From NCBI GenBank assembly GCA_043820045.1, contig JBDREF010000088.1:1-9758 (forward strand): 9,758 nt of DNA, read 5' to 3'. The notes beneath the pieces were generated by a model. It was not told the origin of the DNA. It saw only the letters and a list, made by a program, of their open reading frames with translations, and ran no database searches. This stretch comes from JBDREF01 sp043820045. Its GTDB lineage: Bacteria; Planctomycetota; Phycisphaerae; Sedimentisphaerales; Anaerobacaceae. This document shows, in pieces, positions 1 to 6,600 of this stretch. A program made the translations under genes and the position numbers. The first letter of the stretch is position 1. Each line of letters starts with the position of its first letter.

Positions 1-1
1 C

Positions 2-676
2 AAGCTCGCTATGAGTCCGAACAACCTCGTAATGACGATGATGGGTGTAGGCTTGCTTTGGGTCGGATGGTTCGGCTTCAACGCCGGCAGCAGCATCTCC
101 AGCGGCCTGGTCACCGCCCAGGCACTGACCGCAACCCAGGTCTCCGCCGCATCGGGCGCGCTGACATGGGTCCTCATCGAAATGTGGCGTCAGGGCAAGG
201 CAACGGCGCTTGGACTTGCAAGCGGCATATTGGCGGGTCTGGTGGCAATCACGCCGGCAGCCGGAGTGGTCCGCCCGGCCGGGGCGATGGTCCTCGGGGC
301 CGTCGCAGCCGTCTGCTGTTATCATGCGATTCTCCTGAAGGATCGCCTCGGCTACGACGACAGCCTTGATGCATTTGGCGTGCACGGCATAGGCGGAATT
401 GTCGGGGCAATCCTGCTGACGTTCTTTATTCGGGAAAGCTGGATGGCCCGTGCGGCAGCCGCGGCCGGCGGGTCGTGGACCGTCTCGCAGCAGTTGGGAG
501 TGCAGATCACCGCGGTGGCAATTGCCATTGTGTGTGCGGCCGTCGGAACATTCGTGATAGTCCTTGTTGTCGAGAAGACAATCGGTCTTCGCGCCGACGA
601 GCTTCATGAAATGGCCGGCCTGGATCACATGTGCCACGGCGAACACGGCTACGGAATGCTCAACCCCGGCAGATGA
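2..676 (+). CDS. amt: Ammonium transporter Amt, C-terminal half (5' end outside window)
   Basis: Inner-membrane ammonium channel of the Amt/MEP/Rh family. Only about 224 C-terminal residues are present; family members usually exceed 400. The frame is open to the window edge, and the ATG at 11 is an internal methionine, because the preceding codons (K-L-A) continue the usual run into the conserved NLxMTxxGxGLLWxGWFGFNAGS region. About six hydrophobic segments are visible, matching the last half of the fold. Counting from that ATG, the motif ITPAAG lies near residues 80-85. The motif DAFGVHG carries His125 (codon 383-385), which aligns with the second pore histidine (His318 of E. coli AmtB). 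The cytosolic tail keeps the family GLD...HGE...YG motif that takes part in gating, with extra His and Cys residues (GLDHMCHGEHGYG). The PII gene begins 17 nt after the stop, the usual amt-PII pairing, which implies PII control of this channel. Confidence 0.95.
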   Translation, partial: KLAMSPNNLVMTMMGVGLLWVGWFGFNAGSSISSGLVTAQALTATQVSAASGALTWVLIEMWRQGKATALGLASGILAGLVAITPAAGVVRPAGAMVLGAVAAVCCYHAILLKDRLGYDDSLDAFGVHGIGGIVGAILLTFFIRESWMARAAAAAGGSWTVSQQLGVQITAVAIAIVCAAVGTFVIVLVVEKTIGLRADELHEMAGLDHMCHGEHGYGMLNPGR

Positions 677-693
677 GAAAGGAAGATAAAGAC

Positions 694-1038
694 ATGAAAA
701 TGGTCACTGCTATTGTTCGCGAGGAAAGGCTCGATCAAGTTCGAGAGGCACTGATCGATGCCGAGATCACCAGGATCACCGTCAGCCGGGTCTCGGGGCA
801 CGGCCGTCAGATGCAGGCGGACATCCATCGTGGAAGAAAAGTCGTCCCGAACCTCGTTCCAAAGGTCCGCCTGACGATTGCAGTCAACGACTCGTTCGTT
901 AAGCCCACGTGCGATGCCATCATTAAAGCAGCACGGACCGGAGACGACGGAGTTGTCGGAGACGGAAAAATATTCATTACGCCGCTGGAAGATTGTATTC
1001 GCATCCGGACGGGTGAAACCGGCGGCGAGGCGATCTAA
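694..1038 (+). CDS. glnB: PII nitrogen-regulatory protein (GlnB/GlnK family), lacking the T-loop tyrosine
   Basis: A 114-residue PII signal protein, normally a cytosolic trimer that binds ATP/ADP and 2-oxoglutarate and controls partners such as Amt. The ATG at 694 is chosen because GGAAG (681-685) lies 8 nt upstream and the protein then opens MKMVTAIVR, like other PII proteins. A longer reading from 631 would overlap amt. Conserved ligand residues are present: Gly35, Gly37, Arg38, Gln39, Lys57 (Lys58 in E. coli), the B-loop Thr82-Gly83 and Gly89-Asp90-Gly91-Lys92, and the C-terminal IRIRTGE motif (102-108). Odd features: the T-loop (about 36-56) is one residue shorter than in E. coli GlnB; the position of Tyr51 is Val50; the protein has no tyrosine anywhere; and the B-loop carries three extra residues (TG-DDGVV-GDGK). 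Uridylylation of the classical kind is therefore excluded. Position next to amt suggests a GlnK-like role; GlnB versus GlnK naming is not settled by the sequence. Confidence 0.95.
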   Translation: MKMVTAIVREERLDQVREALIDAEITRITVSRVSGHGRQMQADIHRGRKVVPNLVPKVRLTIAVNDSFVKPTCDAIIKAARTGDDGVVGDGKIFITPLEDCIRIRTGETGGEAI

Positions 1039-1055
1039 GTTTCGTAAGAACTCTC

Positions 1056-1068
1056 TATGTCGGACATA
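1056..1068. promoter_or_regulatory. 13-bp perfect palindrome upstream of glnN (candidate operator)
   Basis: TATGTC-G-GACATA is a perfect 6-bp dyad around a single central base, in the 115-nt gap between the PII gene and glnN. A one-base centre cannot form an RNA hairpin loop, so a dimeric DNA-binding protein site is the more natural reading. It lies 18 nt before the TTGACA box at 1087, which would suit an activator. The regulator is unknown and the function is inferred. Confidence 0.3.
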
Positions 1069-1086
1069 TCGGCCTGAATTTGAAGA

Positions 1087-1112
1087 TTGACAATGTACAG
1101 GAAAGATATAAA
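1087..1112 (+). promoter_or_regulatory. Possible sigma70-type promoter for glnN
   Basis: A perfect TTGACA (1087-1092) is followed by TATAAA (1107-1112) in an AT-rich stretch just upstream of glnN. The 14-bp spacer is shorter than the usual 16-18 bp. At normal spacing only a weak TAAAAC (1109-1114) is available. A promoter here would let glnN be transcribed apart from amt-PII, but the support is only the hexamer match. Confidence 0.35.
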
Positions 1113-1140
1113 ACGATTGTAACATTACTTACCAGAGATA

Positions 1141-1146
1141 AAGGAG
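1141..1146 (+). promoter_or_regulatory. Ribosome binding site of glnN
   Basis: AAGGAG lies 7 nt before the ATG at 1154, a near-ideal Shine-Dalgarno arrangement that fixes the glnN start. Confidence 0.8.
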
Positions 1147-1153
1147 ATTCAGA

Positions 1154-3262
1154 ATGAAAGAGCCCCGTGAGCCCGTAACCGAAGTATTCGGCTCGAACGT
1201 ATTCAACGACAAGGTAATGCGTGAGCGTCTTCCGAAGGACGTTTACAAAGCCATAAAGAAAACGATCGAAGGTAACGACCCGCTGGATCCTTCCAGCGCC
1301 GGCGTCATCGCCAACGCCATGAAGGATTGGGCCGTCGAGAAAGGGGCCGCGCATTTCTGTCATTGGTTCCAGCCGATGACCGGCTCGACCGCCGAAAAGC
1401 ACGATTCGTTCATATCCCCCACACCGCAGGGCGGAACTATCATGGAGTTCAGCGGCAAGGAGCTGTCACAAGGCGAACCTGACGCATCTTCGTTTCCCTC
1501 AGGCGGATTGAGGGCGACCTTCGAGGCCCGAGGATACACCGCGTGGGACTGCACGTCCCCGGTCTTCATCAAGGAAGACGGCGACAACATCACCCTGTAC
1601 ATACCGAGCGCCTTCTGTTCGTATATCGGGCACGCCCTCGACAAGAAGACGCCTTTGCTGCGCTCCATGGATGCCCTGAATGCGCAGGCCATGCGCGTGC
1701 TCCGGGTGTTGGGGAACAAGACGTCAAATCGTGTGACGGCAACGCTCGGACCCGAACAGGAGTACTTCCTCGTGGACAGATCATTTTACGACGCAAGGCT
1801 TGATTTGATCCTGACGGGCCGGACTCTTTTCGGTGCGCCGTCGCCGAGAGGACAAGAGATGGACGATCACTACTTCGGCGCGCTTCATGAGAGAGTGGCG
1901 TCGTTCATGCACGAATTGAACGTGGAGCTGTGGAAATTAGGCGTATCGGCCAAGACCCAGCACAACGAAGTCTCGCCGGGCCAGTACGAGCTGGCGCCCG
2001 TATTCGGAACGGTCAACGTTGCGACGGACCACAATCAACTGGTCATGGAAACGCTGCGAAAGATAGCCTTGAGGCACGATTTCGTCTGCCTTCTGCACGA
2101 AAAACCGTTTGCCGGCGTGAACGGCTCGGGCAAGCACAACAACTGGAGCATGGTGACCGACGACGGCACAAACCTTCTGGAGCCCGGCCAGACGCCGCAT
2201 GAGAACATGGTGTTCCTGACAGTGCTCTTCGCGGTGGTAAAAGCGGTCGATAAGTACGCCAGGCTGCTGCGTGCAAGCGTTGCCAATTCCGGCAACGAGC
2301 ACCGCCTGGGCGCCAACGAGGCGCCGCCGGCGATTGTCTCGGTGTTCCTCGGCGAGCAGTTGAGCGACATCATGGATCAGTTGGCCTCCGGCGGTGCGAA
2401 GTCGTCAAAACAGGGCGGCGAACTCAAGCTCGGCGTCTCCACTCTTCCGCCCCTGCCGAAGGACTGCACGGACCGTAACAGGACCTCACCCTTTGCCTTC
2501 ACCGGTAACAAGTTCGAGTTCAGAATGGTCGGTTCGACACAATCGACAGCCGGGCCTATGTTCGTACTCAACACTATTGTGGCCGAGGTATTGAGCGAGA
2601 TCGCAGATGAACTCGAGAAGGCCAAGAACGTCAAGACAGCCGTACAGGATATACTGAAGAAAATCGCAACAGAACATCGAAGGATCGTTTTCAACGGCGA
2701 CAATTACACCGATGAGTGGGCCGAAGAAGCTGAGAAACGCGGACTGCCCAATATCCGTTCGACTGTCGCTTCGCTCGAAACCATTATGGACAAAGAAAAC
2801 GTGGCCGTATTCAAGAAACACGGCGTTCTCACCGACGCGGAATTGCACGCAAGAACCGAGATACTACTCGAAGCATACAGCATGTCGATCAATATCGAAG
2901 CGATGACCATGCTGAACATGGCAAAGCGACAGATACTGCCGGCATGTGTGAAATACTCGGCCGCCCTGGGCGATGCGGTCGGTTCGGTAAGTGCCGCCGG
3001 GGCAGACGCCCAGCCGCAAAGGGAATTGCTCGAGAATGTTTGCCGTTTGATTGCAGCGATGAAGAGCAACATCTCGCAGCTCGAAAAGGCGGTGACCGGG
3101 ACGCAGAAAGTGGCAGACAGCACCAAGCAGGCCAGACTTTACAGAGACGAAGTGGTGCCGGCGATGGCCGCACTGCGAGAAGCCACCGACGAGCTTGAAA
3201 CGATTGTCGATGCAGATTTGTGGCCCATTCCGACTTATGCAGAGATGCTGTTCGTAAGATAA
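1154..3262 (+). CDS. glnN: Glutamine synthetase type III (GlnN)
   Basis: Cytosolic enzyme that makes glutamine from glutamate, ammonium and ATP. At 702 residues it has the length of the large type III family (about 700-730), not type I (about 470) or type II (about 350). The N-terminal type III region is clear: FGSNVFND near residues 12-19, and HFCHWFQPMTGSTAEKHD near 67-84. Catalytic-core motifs follow in order: GPEQEY at 199-204 (metal-binding glutamates), QHNEVSPGQYE at 269-279, HEKPFAGVNGSGKHNNWS at 315-332 (nucleotide and metal region), a LGANEAPPAI segment, and NRTSPFAF...NKFEFR at 442-457 (glutamate-binding arginine and metal-binding glutamate). The C-terminal region beyond about residue 480 is helical and charged, as in the family. 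No catalytic motif is missing. Location 115 nt after the PII gene, on the same strand, suggests co-regulation with ammonium transport. Type III enzymes lack the adenylylation site of type I, so control is likely transcriptional or through PII; that part is inferred. Confidence 0.97.
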   Translation: MKEPREPVTEVFGSNVFNDKVMRERLPKDVYKAIKKTIEGNDPLDPSSAGVIANAMKDWAVEKGAAHFCHWFQPMTGSTAEKHDSFISPTPQGGTIMEFSGKELSQGEPDASSFPSGGLRATFEARGYTAWDCTSPVFIKEDGDNITLYIPSAFCSYIGHALDKKTPLLRSMDALNAQAMRVLRVLGNKTSNRVTATLGPEQEYFLVDRSFYDARLDLILTGRTLFGAPSPRGQEMDDHYFGALHERVASFMHELNVELWKLGVSAKTQHNEVSPGQYELAPVFGTVNVATDHNQLVMETLRKIALRHDFVCLLHEKPFAGVNGSGKHNNWSMVTDDGTNLLEPGQTPHENMVFLTVLFAVVKAVDKYARLLRASVANSGNEHRLGANEAPPAIVSVFLGEQLSDIMDQLASGGAKSSKQGGELKLGVSTLPPLPKDCTDRNRTSPFAFTGNKFEFRMVGSTQSTAGPMFVLNTIVAEVLSEIADELEKAKNVKTAVQDILKKIATEHRRIVFNGDNYTDEWAEEAEKRGLPNIRSTVASLETIMDKENVAVFKKHGVLTDAELHARTEILLEAYSMSINIEAMTMLNMAKRQILPACVKYSAALGDAVGSVSAAGADAQPQRELLENVCRLIAAMKSNISQLEKAVTGTQKVADSTKQARLYRDEVVPAMAALREATDELETIVDADLWPIPTYAEMLFVR

Positions 3263-3312
3263 CACGAAGGCCGTTCAATTCGGAACCTAAGGTACTGAGT
3301 CTGAATATTGCG

Positions 3313-3356
3313 CCGGGCTGTCTGGGCGGGGGTAGGACCTGCCCGGAACAGCCCGG
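3313..3356 (+). terminator. Long GC-rich hairpin downstream of glnN (candidate terminator)
   Basis: CCGGGCTGT (3313-3321) pairs perfectly with ACAGCCCGG (3348-3356). Inside it, bases 3322-3330 pair with 3338-3346, leaving A3347 bulged and two G-U pairs, with a 7-nt loop (3331-3337). The total is about 18 bp. It starts 51 nt after the glnN stop. Only three Ts follow directly (3357-3359). A true seven-T run comes 41 nt later at 3398-3404, right after a GCCCGG that can pair with the left arm instead. Termination here is likely, but which fold drives it is uncertain. Confidence 0.5.
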
Positions 3357-3397
3357 TTTGATGCGCGGGATTCGGTGAATCAAGGATTGCCGCCCGG

Positions 3398-3404
3398 TTT
3401 TTTT
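3398..3404 (+). terminator. Seven-T tract after CCGCCCGG, possible terminator end
   Basis: T7 directly follows CCGCCCGG (3390-3397). That octamer can pair with CTGGGCGG (3322-3329), with one G-U pair, forming a stem that ends exactly at the T run. This fold competes with the local hairpin 3313-3356, which looks more stable. A weaker local stem also exists: GATTC-GGT-GAATC (3369-3381), flanked by GCGG (3365-3368) and CCGC (3390-3393). The T run supports an intrinsic terminator, with the partner stem unresolved. Confidence 0.4.
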
Positions 3405-3460
3405 AGCCCCCAGGCCTGCCCTGGGGGGTCAATACCCCCGACCGCCGGGGTCGGGGCTAA
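3403..3460. repeat. REPIN-like inverted pair of 27-nt palindromic units
   Basis: Unit 1 (3403-3429) and unit 2 (3434-3460, reverse-complemented) are both 27 nt, both begin TTAGCCCC and end GGGGGT, and are separated by CAAT. Each folds into an 8-bp perfect hairpin with a 5-nt loop: 3407-3414 with 3420-3427, and 3436-3443 with 3449-3456. The units match at 20 of 27 positions. Six of the seven differences are three compensatory base-pair swaps in the stem and the seventh is in the loop. The outer ends TTAGCCCC (3403-3410) and GGGGCTAA (3453-3460) also pair, so the whole element can fold as one cruciform. This is the layout of a REP doublet (REPIN) or a small palindromic MITE. The TTAG at the hairpin foot resembles the short tetranucleotide of REP elements. 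Repetition elsewhere in the genome cannot be seen from here. Confidence 0.6.
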
Positions 3461-3498
3461 CATGTGGGGGATAAGTTCCTTTCTGAACAGAATATTAG

Positions 3499-3539
3499 TA
3501 TAGCCAATCATCTTATAATACTTTCTTATAATGGCTATA
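3499..3539 (+). promoter_or_regulatory. AT-rich promoter zone for gltBD with two TATAAT boxes inside an inverted repeat
   Basis: TATAGCCA (3499-3506) and TGGCTATA (3532-3539) form a perfect 8-bp inverted repeat. Between the arms is a direct repeat of TCTTATAAT (3511-3519 and 3524-3532), each copy carrying a perfect TATAAT -10 hexamer (3514-3519 and 3527-3532). No convincing TTGACA lies 16-18 bp upstream of either. The zone sits 160-200 nt before gltB, after the probable terminator. A repressor or activator bound to the arms would cover the -10 boxes. Promoter activity is inferred from hexamers, AT-richness and position. Confidence 0.4.
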
Positions 3540-3646
3540 AGAGGAATAAGCGCAGCATATTCGAGTTTATGGAGTATTATTTAATATACAGGCTCTGTCG
3601 AGTGCATTTGCAGCAGTGCAGTGAATGAAGAATTAGTATTGCTTAT

Positions 3647-3674
3647 CCGGAGAAGGCACGATTGCCTTGACCGG
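3647..3674 (+). promoter_or_regulatory. Leader hairpin or dyad upstream of the gltB start
   Basis: AAGGCA (3653-3658) and TGCCTT (3663-3668) form a perfect 6-bp stem with the tetraloop CGAT. An outer CCGG (3647-3650) can pair with CCGG (3671-3674) across a 2x2 mismatch. The structure ends 16 nt before the AGGAG of gltB. It could be an mRNA hairpin acting on translation or a DNA operator; nothing in the sequence decides between them. Confidence 0.35.
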
Positions 3675-3690
3675 CTGGAAAATGTAAAAC

Positions 3691-3695
3691 AGGAG
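3691..3695 (+). promoter_or_regulatory. Ribosome binding site of gltB (short spacing)
   Basis: AGGAG lies only 4 nt before the ATG at 3700, closer than the usual 5-9 nt. An in-frame TAA at 3685-3687 rules out a longer upstream reading, so the start is secure despite the tight spacing. Confidence 0.65.
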
Positions 3696-3699
3696 TCGC

Positions 3700-6600
3700 A
3701 TGACCGGACAGTTCAAAGATATTGGGTTGTATGAAGCCAGGCGTGAGCATGACGCGTGCGGTATTGGTGCAGTTGTAAACATATCGGGCCGGCAGGACCA
3801 CGCGATCATCGAATACGGCAAGCAGATACTTCTGAACCTCCACCATCGCGGGGCGACCGGCGCCGATGAGACCACGGGCGACGGCGCAGGCATCCTTTTT
3901 CAAATTCCGCACGAATTCTTCAGGGCCGAAGGTCGGAAACTTGACTTCTCGCTACCCGATCCGCACAGGTACGGCATCGGGATGGTTTTTGGCTCGCAGG
4001 ATGCCGAGGTCAGAGAGCGATGCGAAAAGATCCTGGAGTCGGCCATACACCACTACGGCGTGAAAGTGATCGGATGGCGCCAGGTACCTTCATCCAACGA
4101 CTGCCTCGGTGAAATAGCACTGGCGGCCGAGCCCTCAATCAGACAGGTTTTCGTAGATGCGGCGGGTTTCGAGAGCGAGCAGTTCGAGCGACGTCTCTAT
4201 ATGGCACGCAGGCGGGCCGAGAGACTCGTTAGAGCCGAACTCGGCGATAAGGGCGAGGATTTCTATGTAACATCGCTTTCGTGCAGGACAATCTGCTACA
4301 AGGGCATGTTCATGGCCTGGCAGTTGTTCGCATATTATCCGGACCTCGCCGACGAGCGCGTCAAATCTGCACTGGCCATAGTCCACCAGCGTTACAGCAC
4401 GAATACGTTTCCGAGCTGGCGTCTTGCCCAGCCGTTTCGCTGCATCGCCCACAACGGGGAGATAAATACCCTCAGCGGCAACCGCGCCAGCATGAGGGCC
4501 CGCGAAACCAAGATGGTCTCAGAGCTTTTTGCGGAAGGTATGAGCGACCTGCTGCCGGTTTTGTCGCCCGAGGCAAGCGATTCGGCGTGTTTCGACAGTT
4601 CCCTCGAGATGCTCGTTCGCGCCGGGCGGAACATGCCGCACTCTGTAATGATGATGATACCCGAAGCCTTCGGGCCGAAATATCATATCAGTACCGCCAA
4701 GCGTGCTTTTTACGAATATCATGCGTCCATTATGGAGCCGTGGGACGGCCCTGCCGCAATGGTATTTACCGATGGGCGCCTGATAGGCGGGACTCTGGAC
4801 CGCAACGGCCTGAGGCCTTGCCGTTACCTGGTTACAACCGACGGTCTGGCAATAGTCGCCAGCGAGGCCGGGGTGGTTGAGTTTCCGCCCGAAAAGATAC
4901 GTAAGAAAGGCCGTCTGCGTCCCGGACACATGTTCCTGGTCGATACGGTCGAAGGACGCGAAATATCCGACAACGAAGTAAAGAGCAAAGTCGCCCGGCG
5001 AATGCCCTACCGCAGGTGGCTGGAGGAGAACAGGATCGAGCTTCGCGGGCTCTTCGACGCTCCTAAGCTCGTCCACAGCGACGCAGAGACCATAGCCCAA
5101 AGGATGCGGGCATTCGGCTACACGAGAGAAGAGCTCAAGATGATCCTGACACCAATGGCCATCGACGGCCAGGAGCCGGTGGGGTCGATGGGCAACGATA
5201 CGCCGCTCGCGGTGCTTTCCAATAAGCCCAGGCTCCTGTTCAATTACTTCAAGCAACTCTTCGCCCAGGTTACGAACCCGCCGATCGACCCGCTTCGCGA
5301 AGGGCTGGTCATGAGTCTGATGATGTTCACCGGCAAACGCCGAAACATTCTGGAGGAAACTCCGGAACATTGCAGACAACTTAAGCTGCCGCATCCGATT
5401 CTGACCAATGAAGACATAGAACGATTGCGAACTGTCAGACGCGGCGACTTCAAGGTCGCCACCATCTCCGCTCTTTTCGAGCCCGATGCGGCCAACGCCG
5501 GGAAGAGCCTCCGCCGCGGGCTGGATGCGCTGCTTGATGGGGCGGAACAGGCCATCAAAGACGGGGCCTGCCTAATTATCATCAGCGATCGCGACAGCTC
5601 CGAGACAAAGGCGCCGATTCCGTCGGTGTTAGCGACGGCGGCCGTGCATCGCGGGCTGCTCAACCGCGGACTCCGCGGCGAGGCAGGCTTGATTGTCGAG
5701 AGCGGCGAGCCGAGAGAAGTAATGCACTTCTGTCTCCTGTGCGGCTACGGCACCAATGCAATCAACCCTTATATGGCGTTCGAGTCGCTCGATGAATTGC
5801 AGCGTCAGGGCGAACTGCCCGCCGAGATGGAACCGATCCAGATAGCGGACAATTACCTCGCGGCGGTCAAAAAGGGCATTTTGAAAACGATGAGCAAGAT
5901 GGGCATTTCCACCCTTCGCAGCTATCACGGCGCCCAGTTGTTCGAGGCGATCGGCCTGAACAAATCCCTGGTTAACGAGTATTTCACGGACACAAGTTCC
6001 AGGATTGGCGGGATTGGGCTCGATGAGATTGCGAAGGAAGCCCTTGCCCGCCATGACTCGGCGTATGCAGAGCGTCCGTCCGGGTCGCTTGAGCTGGATT
6101 TTGGCGGCGATTATCATTTCAGGCACACCGGCGAGGTGCATCTGTGGAATCCGACAACCGTCTCCAAACTCCAACATGCGGTGATAAATGACGATGCGGC
6201 CGTATACGCCGATTACGCCCGGGCGGTAAACGACCAGGCGCAAAAACTGTGCACGCTGCGCGGGCTGTTCGAATTTACAGGCGGCGAGCCGATACCCATC
6301 GACCAGGTCGAGCCGGCCGGCGAAATAGTCAAAAGGTTCTGCACCGGGGCGATGAGCCACGGCTCAATCAGTAAGGAGGCCCATGAGTGCATGGCTATCG
6401 CGATGAACCGCCTGGGCGCGATGAGCAATACGGGCGAAGGCGGTGAGGACCCGGCACGCTACACGCCCGAGCCGAACGGCGACTCGAAGGACTGCGCTAT
6501 CAAGCAGGTCGCCAGCGCACGGTTCGGCGTAACGATAAACTATCTCGCACACGCCAAAGAGCTTCAGATCAAGATGGCGCAGGGAGCCAAGCCGGGCGAA

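Larger units (their letters stand above)
3263..3699. other. 437-nt structured non-coding region between glnN and gltB
   Basis: No credible gene lies here. The first half (about 3311-3460) is GC-rich and dominated by hairpins: a long imperfect hairpin, a seven-T tract and a REPIN-like repeat. The second half (about 3461-3640) turns sharply AT-rich and holds two perfect TATAAT hexamers, an inverted repeat and then the gltB leader. The most natural reading is an end of the amt-PII-glnN transcript followed by a separate promoter for gltBD. The individual elements are listed separately. Confidence 0.85.

Noticed and set aside
631..693. A 21-residue N-terminal extension of the PII protein overlapping amt.
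   Set aside because: It is read from amt codons, has no ribosome binding site, and the family starts at the MKM of 694.
1119..1132. A GTA-N8-TAC match upstream of glnN, the consensus of the cyanobacterial nitrogen regulator NtcA.
   Set aside because: Only six fixed bases, so chance matches are common. It lies right before the ribosome binding site and nothing else points to a cyanobacterium.
3531..3584. A 17-codon reading frame (starting MAIRG) in the gltB upstream region, possible leader peptide.
   Set aside because: No ribosome binding site, no run of Glu, Gln or other regulatory codons, and its start lies inside the inverted repeat.
3598..3612. Possible sigma54 promoter upstream of gltB based on TTGCA at 3608-3612.
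   Set aside because: The required GG at the -24 position is absent (TC at 3598-3599), so the site fails the essential spacing rule.
4519..5394. A 291-codon minus-strand reading frame within gltB, and other long antisense frames in gltB and glnN.
   Set aside because: They are opposite to strongly conserved coding sequence, have no recognisable motifs, and are expected in GC-rich genes.
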